This document shows positions 16,411 through 25,143 of a stretch of 64,000 nucleotides of DNA, one piece after another. Origin of the DNA: G965216905 sp965216905 (GTDB lineage Bacteria; Actinomycetota; Acidimicrobiia; Spongiisociales; ZC4RG35); contig OZ244213.1 in assembly GCA_965216905.1 (NCBI GenBank), forward strand, positions 2,294,001-2,358,000, in the 5' to 3' direction. A program made the position numbers and the translations under genes. The number at the start of each line of letters is the position of its first letter. Position 1 is the stretch's first letter. A model generated the notes under the pieces. That model was not told where the DNA came from and searched no databases. It worked only from the letters and a program-made list of their open reading frames with translations.

Positions 16411-18360
16411 GTGACCGATCTTCAGCTTCTCTCCAACACCGTCAAGGGTTTGGCGATGGACGCCGTGCAGAAGGCCAACTCGGGTCATCCCGGGATGCCG
16501 ATGGGTATGGCGGACATCGCTGCCGTTCTGTGGTCCGAGTTCCTCACCGTGGATCCGGACCATCCGGAGTGGCCCGATCGCGATCGCTTCGTGCTGTCCA
16601 ACGGACATGGGTCGATGCTGTTGTACGCGATGCTGCATCTGGCGGGATTCCCGCTCCCGATGGACCAGTTGAAGGCATTCCGTCAACTCGGGAGCCACAC
16701 CGCCGGCCACCCCGAGATCGATCACGAAATCGGGATCGAGATGACGACCGGGCCGCTCGGCCAGGGGTTCGGAACCGGTGTGGGGATGGCCATGGCCGAG
16801 GCGCATCTGAATGCCGTGCTCGGCGGGGACCTGATGGACCATCGCACCTGGGGCTTCGTGAGCGATGGCGACCTGATGGAGGGGATCTCGGCGGAAACCG
16901 CCTCGCTGGCCGGACACCTCGGGCTCGGCAAGCTCACCTACTTCTACGACGACAACGACATCTCCATCGACGGAGATACCGGCATCACCTTCTCCGAGGA
17001 CGTCACGGGTCGATTCGAATCGGTCGGATGGCATGTGCTCGAGATCGACGGCCACGATCATGGGGCGATCCGGGAGGCTGCGAGTGCATCGATCGCCGTG
17101 GTTGACCGTCCGACGCTGGTGGTCTGTCGGACGCACATCGCCCATGGCGCCCCCAACGCCCAGGACACCGCCAAGAGCCACGGCAGCCCCCTGGGTGATG
17201 ACGAGATTCGGCTGACGAAAGCCGAGATGGGATTCGATCCCGACGTCAGTTTCCACGTCCCCGCGGCAGTCACCGAGCAACTGTCGGAAGCCATGGATCG
17301 CGGCCGTCATGCGCGGCGGGAGTGGGCAGAGCGGCTAGCGGCTACGGACGCCGACCGTCGCTCGCAGTGGGAGGCGTATTGGAGTCCGAGCGCATCGGTC
17401 GAGTTGACCCGACCCGCATACGAGACGGGCGAGAAAGTGGCGACCCGTGCAGTGATGGGCAAGATCTTCGACTCGATCGCCGAAGCGGTTCCCGGCTTCA
17501 TCGGCGGCGCCGCCGATCTCGTCGAGTCGACGAAGACCGAGATCCACGATTCGGGCTCGTTCACCCGGGCCGACCGATCCGGTCGCAACATCCACTTCGG
17601 GATTCGCGAACACGCGATGGGTGCGATCGTCAACGGCATGGCCGTGCACGGCGGCTTGCGTCCGTATGGCGCCACCTTCTTTGTGTTCAGCGACTACATG
17701 CGTCCTGCGATTCGGCTCTCGGCGTTGATGCGAGCACCGTCGCTGTGGGTCTATACCCACGATTCGGTGTTTTTGGGTGAGGACGGGCCGACGCATCAGC
17801 CGGTCGAGCACCTCGCATCGCTCCGAGCGATGCCGGACCTGTGGGTGATGCGGCCGGCCGATGCCGGCGAGACCGTCGAGGCCTGGGAGGTGGCGCTGTC
17901 GAGGACGGATGGGCCGGTGGCGATGCTGTTCACCCGCCAGGGAATTCCGGCCCTCGACCGACCGGAGGGTGGCGTAGGACGCGGTGGGTATGTGCTCCGG
18001 CCCGGTGAGGACGTGGTGTTGGTGGCGACCGGCTCCGAAGTGCACGTCGCCTTGGAGGCGGCCGAACTGTTGTCGGGTCGTGGTCTCGATGCCCGGGTGG
18101 TGAGCCTTCCGTGCTGGGAGCTGTTTTTCGACCAGGACGAGAACTACCGCTCCGAAGTGATGGGTATCGACATCCCCCGAGTCTCGATCGAAGCCGGCGC
18201 GACGTTCGGTTGGGAACGGCTTGTCGGAAGCGGGGGTCTGATGATCGGCATCGACCGCTTCGGCTTGTCGGCCCCGGCCGGCGACATCGCCACCGAGCTG
18301 GGATTCACGCCGCAGGCGGTCGCCGACCGAGTCCGAGAATGGCTCGACAACGATAGTTGA
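16411..18360 (+). CDS. tkt: Transketolase
   Basis: A 649-residue thiamine-diphosphate enzyme of the non-oxidative pentose phosphate pathway. Motifs: HPGMPMGMADIAAVLW near the N-terminus, the cofactor loop SDGDLMEGISAETAS with a downstream DDNDISIDG, the central HDSVFLGEDGPTHQPVEHL and the C-terminal TGSEV and EAGATFGWERLVG. Full length. GTG start set by the leaderless promoter. Flanked by cysC and a lipoprotein gene; no pathway partner is adjacent. Confidence 0.96.
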   Translation: MTDLQLLSNTVKGLAMDAVQKANSGHPGMPMGMADIAAVLWSEFLTVDPDHPEWPDRDRFVLSNGHGSMLLYAMLHLAGFPLPMDQLKAFRQLGSHTAGHPEIDHEIGIEMTTGPLGQGFGTGVGMAMAEAHLNAVLGGDLMDHRTWGFVSDGDLMEGISAETASLAGHLGLGKLTYFYDDNDISIDGDTGITFSEDVTGRFESVGWHVLEIDGHDHGAIREAASASIAVVDRPTLVVCRTHIAHGAPNAQDTAKSHGSPLGDDEIRLTKAEMGFDPDVSFHVPAAVTEQLSEAMDRGRHARREWAERLAATDADRRSQWEAYWSPSASVELTRPAYETGEKVATRAVMGKIFDSIAEAVPGFIGGAADLVESTKTEIHDSGSFTRADRSGRNIHFGIREHAMGAIVNGMAVHGGLRPYGATFFVFSDYMRPAIRLSALMRAPSLWVYTHDSVFLGEDGPTHQPVEHLASLRAMPDLWVMRPADAGETVEAWEVALSRTDGPVAMLFTRQGIPALDRPEGGVGRGGYVLRPGEDVVLVATGSEVHVALEAAELLSGRGLDARVVSLPCWELFFDQDENYRSEVMGIDIPRVSIEAGATFGWERLVGSGGLMIGIDRFGLSAPAGDIATELGFTPQAVADRVREWLDNDS

Positions 18361-18389
18361 CGTGCCTTGACGTGCATCAGGCAGGGGGA

Positions 18390-18395
18390 TAGGGT
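18390..18395 (+). promoter_or_regulatory. -10 element for leaderless lipoprotein mRNA
   Basis: TAGGGT ends seven bases before the ATG at 18403, supporting that start over an in-frame GTG nine bases upstream. Confidence 0.5.
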
Positions 18396-18402
18396 GGCCG
18401 GT

Positions 18403-19077
18403 ATGCGTGGGGATAGAGGGGTCCGGATTCTCGTCTTGGCCATTGCGGCCGTGGTCTTGGGTTTGGTGGTGTCCGCGTGTACACCGGATGGGGAGGCGGC
18501 CGGCTCCTCGGTGTCGTCTTCTGAGGTGGTGCCGTCGGTGACGGTGCCGGTGGCGACGACGACCACGGCGGCGGCGACGACCACGGTGGTAGAGCCGTCG
18601 ACCTCGATCGACTCGACCACCACCACGACGGTGTCGGAGATTCCGTTTCCGGACACCACCGGCGAGGATTGGAAGCGGATCGTCACCGAGATCGTTGCCT
18701 TCATCGGGTGGCTCTACGAGAACCCGATGCCCGAGCTGTTGGAACGTGTTGCGGTCCCCGGGAGCCCCTACTTTGAGAGGAACATCGAGACATACCGTGA
18801 GTACGAGGCCAAAGGTTGGCGAGACTTGCCCGGTGGTCGGGCGAGCGTTGTGGTGGTGGCCTTGGCTGCCGGTGACCCTGCCTCGGGTTCGGTGATTCTC
18901 CGCGTCGCTTCGGAGTACGACGGCGCCACGACAGTGGACGGCGACGATCAGGTGGTCCGGGAGGATCCGGGGCGGGAACCTCTTGTACGGACTTGGGTGT
19001 TGGAGGGTTCACGGGAGGAGGGTTGGCGAATCGTCGACCTATCGACCGTCGGGCCGTATGAGGGAGGCGCGGAATGA
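18403..19077 (+). CDS. Thr/Ser-rich lipoprotein, paralogue of the 20.2-kb lipoprotein
   Basis: A 224-residue predicted lipoprotein. The signal ends in a lipobox (LGLVVSAC), followed by a Thr/Ser-rich spacer of about 60 residues with TTTTAAATTT runs, then a globular domain starting IPFPDTTGEDWKRIV and ending VGPYEGGAE. The same domain recurs in the product at 20213 (IPYPDTTGEDWVRIL to VGPHEGGA), so the two are duplicates. No family recognised. The stop overlaps the start of the next gene (ATGA). A surface-exposed role is inferred from the spacer. Confidence 0.8.
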   Translation: MRGDRGVRILVLAIAAVVLGLVVSACTPDGEAAGSSVSSSEVVPSVTVPVATTTTAAATTTVVEPSTSIDSTTTTTVSEIPFPDTTGEDWKRIVTEIVAFIGWLYENPMPELLERVAVPGSPYFERNIETYREYEAKGWRDLPGGRASVVVVALAAGDPASGSVILRVASEYDGATTVDGDDQVVREDPGREPLVRTWVLEGSREEGWRIVDLSTVGPYEGGAE

Positions 19078-20204
19078 GGGTTGTGGTGATCGTTGGGCTG
19101 CTTCTGACGCTGGCTTCCCCGGCCTCTGCCGGCGACGTCGACGTGCCGTCAGCGTCTGTGTCGACGTCGTCGGTGGGTGGGCGGATTCTGGGTGATGTGT
19201 TTGTGACGAATGGGCATGTTGGTCGGATCGTGGGGGTGTCGTTGGTGGAGCATTGCTTTCGGGTGTACGCGGCGGAGGCCAACTGGCAGGCTCGGCGGGC
19301 GTGGGAGTTGGCGAATCCGGAGGAGGCGGCGGCGGGGGAGGAGCCTCCGAGTGTGATCTATGACCATCCGGAGGTGGAGCCGGAGGAGGATCCGGACAAG
19401 CGGGGGTGTGCGGGGACGTCGGTGCGGTTGGTGGCGAACCCGCCGGGGGAGCCGTGTCCGTATGGGTATGCGAAGGGGTTGACGGGCTATTACGCGTACA
19501 ACATTCGGATTCGTGGTTTCGAGTGGACGGGTTCGGACGAGTGGACGGATGCCCGGCACGCGGGTGGCGATTCGGGGGTGTGGTCGACCGAGTATGTGTG
19601 TTTGGAGTTGTTCGCCGGGTTTGAGGATCATGCGAGCTTCAGTGAGATCCTGTTCGAGCCGGGGTTTGCGAAGTCGCCGCACGTGACCGGTCTGACGGGG
19701 TTGGAGACCTGGGTGTGGCATGACTTCTCCGCTCTCGTGGACGATCTCTCGTCCGTTCGTGACGGGGTTGGAGATCGATGCGCGTGGACGATCTCTCGTC
19801 CGTTCGTGGTCGATGCGCAGGGTCTCCCGCTGGGGGTGGTCGCCACGGTGTGGGTGGATGCGGTGCGCTGGGATCTGGATGGTGACGGCGAGTGGGATGT
19901 GGTGGCGGATGCGCCGGACACGGAGTTGGAGGCTGCGAGCCATGCCGAGTATCTCGAGGTCGGCGGTGGGGATGATCCCGATGCCAACGCGGGGACGTTC
20001 ACGTATCTGCGCAAGGACGTGTATCCGGTGGCGGTCGAGGTCGAGTGGCGGGGGATCTACGAGTTCGTGAACTATCCGGGGAATCAGGGGTTCTACGATC
20101 CGATCGTGGTGTCGTCGACCGAGGACTATCGAGTGTGTGAGCTGGTCGGAGTTCTGGGTGCGGGTTCGGACGGCCCCGACAACTCGACCTGCGTCGCCCC
20201 ATAG
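19074..20204 (+). CDS. Secreted protein of unknown function, coupled to lipoproteins
   Basis: A 376-residue exported protein with a short signal peptide (VVVIVGLLLTLASPASA). Seven or more cysteines are spread through the mature part, including VEHCFRVYA, GCAGTS and EPCPYGYA. I recognise no domain. The coding strand is richer in G and T than its neighbours (many GTG, GGG and TTG codons), which may mean a recent origin elsewhere. A 26-base direct repeat lies inside. It is sandwiched between two paralogous lipoproteins, suggesting a three-protein surface unit. Confidence 0.75.
   Translation: MRVVVIVGLLLTLASPASAGDVDVPSASVSTSSVGGRILGDVFVTNGHVGRIVGVSLVEHCFRVYAAEANWQARRAWELANPEEAAAGEEPPSVIYDHPEVEPEEDPDKRGCAGTSVRLVANPPGEPCPYGYAKGLTGYYAYNIRIRGFEWTGSDEWTDARHAGGDSGVWSTEYVCLELFAGFEDHASFSEILFEPGFAKSPHVTGLTGLETWVWHDFSALVDDLSSVRDGVGDRCAWTISRPFVVDAQGLPLGVVATVWVDAVRWDLDGDGEWDVVADAPDTELEAASHAEYLEVGGGDDPDANAGTFTYLRKDVYPVAVEVEWRGIYEFVNYPGNQGFYDPIVVSSTEDYRVCELVGVLGAGSDGPDNSTCVAP
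19736..19808 (+). repeat. 26-bp direct repeat with a 47-bp period
   Basis: CGTGGACGATCTCTCGTCCG plus six more bases (TTCGTG) occurs at 19736-19761 and again at 19783-19808. The 47-base period is not a multiple of three, so the copies are read in different frames (LVDDLSSVRD and WTISRPFV). A second short duplication (TGACGGGGTTGGAGA near 19693 and 19760) overlaps the region. Confidence 0.85.
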
Positions 20205-20212
20205 GAGGGCAC

Positions 20213-20878
20213 ATGTCCATTGATCCCAAAGCTCGCACTCTCTCGTTCGTCCTGTTGTTGACCGTGGCTTCCTGCACCGGCGGCGGTGGCGCGGCCGCCC
20301 CGGCCTCCACCGCCGGGGAGCCGTCACCGAGCGGGGGCAACACCTCGACCACGCTGGCGGCGACCACCACCTTGGCGACGACCACCAACACTACCGGTGC
20401 AACGACGACGACACTGACCGAGCCGACCACATCGGCGGTCGAGATCCCCTACCCCGATACCACCGGCGAGGATTGGGTACGGATCCTTCGGGAACTCAGA
20501 TCGTTCGTGGTCTACATGCTCCAGAACCCCGATCCGGAACTCGCCGATGCGTATGCCGTGCCGGGGCTTCCCCCCCACCAGTTCTACGTTGAAGTGCTCA
20601 GCAGTTACGTCGCCGAGGGAACGAGGGGTCTCCCCGGGGCCGAAGGGGAGGTACTCGAGGCAACCCTGGTGGATGGATCTGTCGACGCCGGTGAGGTGAC
20701 GATTCGCTTGGTGTGGCGGGACAACGGCTACACCGCCGTAGACGAGGCGGGTGAGGTGGTCGAGAGAGAGGAGCCGACCGGCGACGGCGTGTACAGCGTC
20801 GTCCTCCACGGCTCGCCCGAGTCCGGGTGGCGGCTGGCGCTCTGGACCTACGTCGGACCTCATGAAGGTGGCGCCTGA
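20213..20878 (+). CDS. Thr-rich lipoprotein, paralogue of the 18.4-kb lipoprotein
   Basis: A 221-residue lipoprotein: lipobox LLTVASC, Gly/Ala spacer, then a Thr-rich linker (residues about 43-75) and the PDTTGEDW domain shared with the product at 18403. Eight bases separate it from the secreted protein upstream. No enzymatic motif is seen. Thr-rich stretches like this are often O-glycosylated linkers across a cell wall in actinobacteria. Confidence 0.8.
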   Translation: MSIDPKARTLSFVLLLTVASCTGGGGAAAPASTAGEPSPSGGNTSTTLAATTTLATTTNTTGATTTTLTEPTTSAVEIPYPDTTGEDWVRILRELRSFVVYMLQNPDPELADAYAVPGLPPHQFYVEVLSSYVAEGTRGLPGAEGEVLEATLVDGSVDAGEVTIRLVWRDNGYTAVDEAGEVVEREEPTGDGVYSVVLHGSPESGWRLALWTYVGPHEGGA

Positions 20879-20905
20879 GCGGACCCGACCCGGCGGCCGG
20901 GCTCC

Positions 20906-20911
20906 TAGGCT
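20906..20911 (+). promoter_or_regulatory. -10 element for leaderless glycosyltransferase mRNA
   Basis: TAGGCT ends seven bases before the GTG at 20919, which decides the start in favour of that codon over an upstream ATG at 20862 that would overlap the lipoprotein gene. Confidence 0.55.
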
Positions 20912-20918
20912 CGACTCG

Positions 20919-21821
20919 GTGCCAGATCTGTCCATCGTCGTCCTCGCCTGGGATCAGCTCGATTTCACCGAGCGTTGCGTGGCCTCGATCCGAGCCGGTA
21001 CATCTGGGGTCGACTACGAGCTGATCATCGTCGACAACGGCTCCGCTCCCGAGGCCGTCGCACGGGCCGAGCAGCTCGCCGATCGGGCGGTGCTCAACGG
21101 GGAGAATCTCGGTTTCGCGAGAGGGATGAACGCCGGGTTGGCCACGGCGGAGGGGAAGTACATCGCATTCGCCAACAACGACACCGTGCTGCCGCCCGGG
21201 TGGGCGGTGTCGCTGCTGGCGGTGTTCGACAGCCATCCCAGAGCCGGGATCGTTGCTCCGGCCGTCACCGCGGCCGGGAATCCGATCACGGTGCGGAAGC
21301 AGCCCGGGACACGGGTGATCGCGCTCCCTCCATTCACGGAGCTCCCGAGTGGGGTGGTGTACGTCATGCGAACCGAGGTGATACGCCAACTGGGCGGTTG
21401 GTACACGGGCTATCCCATCGCCATGGCCGAGGATCTCGACCTGTGCTTCTCGGTTTGGACGAACGACCTCGACTTCGTACTCGATGAACGGGTGCTGGTC
21501 GACCACGTCTCCCAGGGCACGATGGCCGAGAAGCTCGATCGACCCTGGGAACTCATGCGCTCCAATCTCGAGCGGTTCCTCGATCGATGGGACAGTGGTG
21601 GGGCCGACCCGACCCGTCTCGAGAGCTGCCCTCCGGACGTCTTTGCCCGCAACCGACAGAGTGCGGCCGCGGCCGCCACATGGATGCGCCGCTACTTCGA
21701 GGCTCGTGACCGGGTGGGCCGGTTGGAGCGACAGCGGAGGAGCACTCCGGAGCCGGTCTCGAGGTCGTCGAGACTGGTTTCTCGGGTTCGGCGAAGGATC
21801 AGCCGGGTGGTTCGGCGATGA
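20919..21821 (+). CDS. Family 2 glycosyltransferase
   Basis: A 300-residue inverting glycosyltransferase with an N-terminal LSIVVLAWDQ strand, the acceptor/donor signature NLGFARGMNAG and the metal-binding FANNDT. The C-terminal 45 residues are Arg-rich and basic. Rhamnosyltransferase-like GT2 proteins share this layout, which would fit the RmlCBAD genes that follow convergently; the two coding regions overlap by 23 bases at their ends. Donor and acceptor are unknown. Confidence 0.88.
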   Translation: MPDLSIVVLAWDQLDFTERCVASIRAGTSGVDYELIIVDNGSAPEAVARAEQLADRAVLNGENLGFARGMNAGLATAEGKYIAFANNDTVLPPGWAVSLLAVFDSHPRAGIVAPAVTAAGNPITVRKQPGTRVIALPPFTELPSGVVYVMRTEVIRQLGGWYTGYPIAMAEDLDLCFSVWTNDLDFVLDERVLVDHVSQGTMAEKLDRPWELMRSNLERFLDRWDSGGADPTRLESCPPDVFARNRQSAAAAATWMRRYFEARDRVGRLERQRRSTPEPVSRSSRLVSRVRRRISRVVRR

Positions 21822-22659
21822 GCTCGGCCACCACCATCGGGATGGACTCACGCCACGGCGGAAGTGGTTGAACCCCCAACGTCGCCAACCGGTCGGTGGC
21901 CAAGACAGAGTTCGCCGGTCGGCGCGCCACGGTCGGAAACTCGCCGGATGAACAGGGCACCACGTCCGGACTCCACGGCGACAGATCGACAACGGTCCGG
22001 GCCAGCTCGAACCAGGTGGTGGCGCCGGTGTTCGTCATGTGAACCACACCGGTCGCATCAGCCTGCAGCAGCGAGCGCGTGCCCCGGGCCAGGTCGACGG
22101 CGACGGTCGGGCACCCGCGCTGATCGTCGACCACCCGGATCTCGTTTCTCGTCTCGGCCAGGCGAAGCATCGTCGACACGAAGTTGCGATGGGTCCCCGA
22201 GACCACCCAGGACGTGCGAACAACCAGGGTGCGTGGGTTGGCTGCGAGGGCGAGCTGCTCGCCGGCTGCCTTGCTCTCCCCGTAGACATTGATCGGATCG
22301 ACCGGGTCGTCCTCGACGTAGGGCCGATCGGCGTCGCCGCCGAAGACGTAGTCCGTGGAGAAGGTCACGAACGGGATGTCGGCCTCGGCCGTTACCTCGG
22401 CCAAGCGCCCGACGGCGACCGCGTTCACCGCGAACGCGGTTGCGCGATCGGTCTCGGCCGCGTCCACCGCCGTGAACGCGGCACAGTTGATGACGACGTC
22501 GGGAGCATGCTGGCGGATGAACCGCGCCAGCTCCGCGGCCGTGGCGTGTTGCAGGTCGAGGTCGCGACGACCGACCGGTCGGGCCGACTCGATCGTGCGG
22601 CAGACTGCGGATCCGAGCTGACCCGTCGCACCCAGGACGAGTGGTCGGCCGGTGCTCAC
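21799..22659 (-). CDS. rmlD: dTDP-4-dehydrorhamnose reductase
   Basis: A 286-residue SDR-family reductase for the last step of dTDP-L-rhamnose synthesis. GATGQLG at the N-terminus, FSTDYVFGG and the YGESKAAGEQ catalytic Tyr-Lys pair are visible. The GTG start overlaps the rmlA stop (GTGA). Last gene of a four-gene rmlC-B-A-D unit. Confidence 0.95.
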   Translation of the reverse strand: MSTGRPLVLGATGQLGSAVCRTIESARPVGRRDLDLQHATAAELARFIRQHAPDVVINCAAFTAVDAAETDRATAFAVNAVAVGRLAEVTAEADIPFVTFSTDYVFGGDADRPYVEDDPVDPINVYGESKAAGEQLALAANPRTLVVRTSWVVSGTHRNFVSTMLRLAETRNEIRVVDDQRGCPTVAVDLARGTRSLLQADATGVVHMTNTGATTWFELARTVVDLSPWSPDVVPCSSGEFPTVARRPANSVLATDRLATLGVQPLPPWRESIPMVVAELIAEPPG

Positions 22660-23525
22660 ACCTCGTCCCGCGCCAGGACCATCTCCAGGTACTCCCGATA
22701 GCCGGACTTCGGAAGGTCGGCGATCAAGGCAGAGAACTGGTCGCGGTCGATGTACCCGGACCGCAGGGCGAGCTCTTCCAAGCAGGCGATCTTGATGGAT
22801 TGGCGGCGTTCGATCGTGGCAATGAAGTTCGCTGACTCGAGCAGACTGTCGTGGGTACCGCTGTCCAGCCAGGCGACGCCCCGGTCGATCACGTGCACGG
22901 TCAGGTCCCCCCGCTCGAGGTAGGCCCGGTTCACATCCGTGATCTCGAGTTCACCCCTGGCGGAAGGCTCGATCGAGGACGCGATGCTCGCGACGTCGGA
23001 GTCATAGACGTACAACCCGGGGATGGCGTATCTCGACCTCGGCTTCTCGGGTTTCTCCGCCAGAGAGATCGCTCTCCCGTCGGAGTCGAACTCGACGACG
23101 CCATACCGTTCCGGGTCGCTGACCGGGTAACCGAAGATCACGGCACCGCGATCGAGCTCGGCCACCGCTTCCTCCAGGCCGAGGCGGCCGTAGAAGATGT
23201 TGTCGCCGAGGATCAACGTCACCGGGCTGCCGTCGATGAAATCGGCTCCGACCAGGAACGCCTGGGCGATACCCTTCGGTTCTGGCTGGACCGCGTAGCG
23301 AATCGAGATGCCCCAACTGGAGCCATCTCCCAATAGGTCTTCGAACCGCGATACGTCATGGGGCGTCGAGATGAGGAGCAGATCGGTGATGCCCGCCTGC
23401 ATCAGCGTGGCCAACGGGTAGTAGATCATCGGTTTGTCGTAGACGGGCTGCAGTTGCTTGGACGCGACCCTGGTGATCGGGTCGAGTCTGCTCCCGGCTC
23501 CACCGGCGAGGAGGATCCCTTTCAT
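22656..23525 (-). CDS. rmlA: Glucose-1-phosphate thymidylyltransferase
   Basis: A 289-residue nucleotidyltransferase that makes dTDP-glucose. Signature LLAGGAGSRLDPITRVASKQ, then YDKPMIYYPL; the GDNIFYG metal loop is present. The ATG at 23525 (MKGILLAGG) overlaps the rmlB stop (ATGA), so it is chosen over a start 27 bases upstream. Confidence 0.97.
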   Translation of the reverse strand: MKGILLAGGAGSRLDPITRVASKQLQPVYDKPMIYYPLATLMQAGITDLLLISTPHDVSRFEDLLGDGSSWGISIRYAVQPEPKGIAQAFLVGADFIDGSPVTLILGDNIFYGRLGLEEAVAELDRGAVIFGYPVSDPERYGVVEFDSDGRAISLAEKPEKPRSRYAIPGLYVYDSDVASIASSIEPSARGELEITDVNRAYLERGDLTVHVIDRGVAWLDSGTHDSLLESANFIATIERRQSIKIACLEELALRSGYIDRDQFSALIADLPKSGYREYLEMVLARDEV

Positions 23526-24490
23526 CGGCGTACCCGTAGAGGACGCCACCACTGCTCGTTGCTCCGATACCAGTCGATCGTCTCATTCAACCGTTCGTCG
23601 AATGGGTGGGCAGGGCGCCAACCCAGCGCGCGGATCTTCGACGAATCGACCGCGTACCGCAGATCGTGCCCGGGCCGGTCCTTGACGCGTTCGATCCGGG
23701 ACTCATCCAGTCCCATCGCCGCGAGGATGCGGTGCGTCAACTCGATGTTGGGCAGCTGGGCGTTGGCGCCGATGTTGTAGATCTGACCGGGTGTGCCTTC
23801 GTCGATCAGCATGTGGATCGCGGAGCAGTGATCGTCGACGTACAACCAATCCCGCTCGTTCCGACCGTCGCCGTACAGGGGCACCGGGTGCCCGTCCAAC
23901 AAGTTGGTGACGAAGAGGGGGATGACCTTCTCCGGGAACTGATACGGGCCGTAGTTGTTGGTGCAGCGAGTGATGATCGCCGGGTAGTCGAACGTGACCC
24001 CATACGACCGGACCAGGAGGTCGGAACCGGCCTTCGAGGCGGAGTAGGGAGACGAGGGCTCCAGTGGCCAATCCTCCGCTGCATACCCGTCCGATATCGA
24101 TCCGTAGACCTCGTCGGTGGACACGTGGACGAATCGACCGACCTGATGCCGCCGGGCGGCATCGATCAGCACGCCGGTGCCCACGACGTTGGTGTCGAGA
24201 AACGGGGTCGGCCCGTCGATGGACCGATCGACGTGACTCTCGGCGGCGAAGTGGACGATGACGTCGTGGTCGGCGGCGAGCCGATCGACCAGTGATGCGT
24301 CTCGTATGTCTCCCTTGACGAAAGTGTGCCGCTCATCGGCGTCGAGTTCGTCGACGGTGGTCTGGACTCCGGCGTAGGTGAGGAGGTCGAGGTTCGTGAC
24401 CGTGGCGCTGGGCTCGTGCCGATACAGGAACCGGATGAAGTTCGACCCGATGAATCCGGCGCCGCCGGTGACTAGATATCGTCGACCCAT
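23522..24490 (-). CDS. rmlB: dTDP-glucose 4,6-dehydratase
   Basis: A 322-residue extended SDR enzyme producing dTDP-4-keto-6-deoxyglucose, the branch point to rhamnose and to amino sugars. VTGGAGFIGSNF for NAD, STDEVYG, PYSASKAGSD (Tyr-Lys) and the RCTNNYGPYQFPEK signature are all seen. The ATG at 24490 (MGRRYLVTGG) lies within the 3' end of rmlC. Its product could also feed the WecE-like enzyme encoded divergently. Confidence 0.97.
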   Translation of the reverse strand: MGRRYLVTGGAGFIGSNFIRFLYRHEPSATVTNLDLLTYAGVQTTVDELDADERHTFVKGDIRDASLVDRLAADHDVIVHFAAESHVDRSIDGPTPFLDTNVVGTGVLIDAARRHQVGRFVHVSTDEVYGSISDGYAAEDWPLEPSSPYSASKAGSDLLVRSYGVTFDYPAIITRCTNNYGPYQFPEKVIPLFVTNLLDGHPVPLYGDGRNERDWLYVDDHCSAIHMLIDEGTPGQIYNIGANAQLPNIELTHRILAAMGLDESRIERVKDRPGHDLRYAVDSSKIRALGWRPAHPFDERLNETIDWYRSNEQWWRPLRVRR

Positions 24491-25077
24491 GGTTCCTCCT
24501 CGGTGCTCTCGAACACTTCGGCGTCGGCGAACGCCGGAGCCCGGGAGTCCTTGGTGGACAGCACCGGGGTGACGGGGTTGGGCCATTGGATCGCCAGGTC
24601 GGGATCATCCCACCGGATGGTGCGTTCGGACTCCGGCGCGTAGTAATCGGTCGTCTTGTAGACAACCTCGGCACCGTCTTCGGTGGCCAGGAATGCATGG
24701 CCGTAACCGGGTGGGATCCAGAGCTGCCGTCGGTTGGCGGAGCTCAGCTCGATACCCTTCCACGTCCCGAACCCGGGCGAGGACCGTCGGAGATCGACCG
24801 CCACGTCGAATACGGCACCGCGTACCACCCGGACGAGCTTGCCCTGAGCGTGGGGTGGAAGCTGGTAGTGGATGCCTCGCAGCACCCATGGCTCTGATTG
24901 GGAGTGATTGTCCTGAACGAAGGTGTGCTCGACTCCGAGGGCTTCGGCGAAGACCCTGTGGGAGAACGACTCGAGGAACCATCCCCGATCGTCCGAGAAG
25001 ACCCGGGGAGTGATGGCGACGACGTCCGGACCCAGCCGCGTGAATTCCATGGGCCCGACGCTGAGGGAGGTGCTCAT
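24472..25077 (-). CDS. rmlC: dTDP-4-dehydrorhamnose 3,5-epimerase
   Basis: A 201-residue cupin-fold epimerase. DDRGWFLESF, FVQDNHSQS and GVLRGIHYQ-like (WVLRGIHYQ) motifs are present, as is the PPGYGHAFL segment. First gene of the rml unit, with a start-proximal TACCGT and no ribosome binding site. It overlaps rmlB by 19 bases. Confidence 0.95.
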   Translation of the reverse strand: MSTSLSVGPMEFTRLGPDVVAITPRVFSDDRGWFLESFSHRVFAEALGVEHTFVQDNHSQSEPWVLRGIHYQLPPHAQGKLVRVVRGAVFDVAVDLRRSSPGFGTWKGIELSSANRRQLWIPPGYGHAFLATEDGAEVVYKTTDYYAPESERTIRWDDPDLAIQWPNPVTPVLSTKDSRAPAFADAEVFESTEEEPWVDDI

Positions 25078-25085
25078 ACGAGGTG

Positions 25086-25091
25086 ACGGTA
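25086..25091 (-). promoter_or_regulatory. -10 element for the rmlCBAD operon
   Basis: TACCGT on the minus strand ends eight bases before the rmlC ATG at 25077. Confidence 0.45.
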
Positions 25092-25131
25092 GCCGGGCGG
25101 CGTTTGGTCCTGATCGTCATGGGCCGACCAC

Positions 25132-25137
25132 TAGCGT
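25132..25137 (+). promoter_or_regulatory. -10 element for the aminotransferase-flippase operon
   Basis: TAGCGT ends six bases before the ATG at 25144. With the rmlC promoter, a 66-base divergent gap holds both start signals. Confidence 0.55.
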
Positions 25138-25143
25138 GTCCGG

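Noticed and set aside
19074..20204. Calling the secreted-protein gene a frameshifted pseudogene because of the out-of-frame repeat
   Set aside because: The frame is open from an ATGA-coupled start to its stop, so no break is seen.
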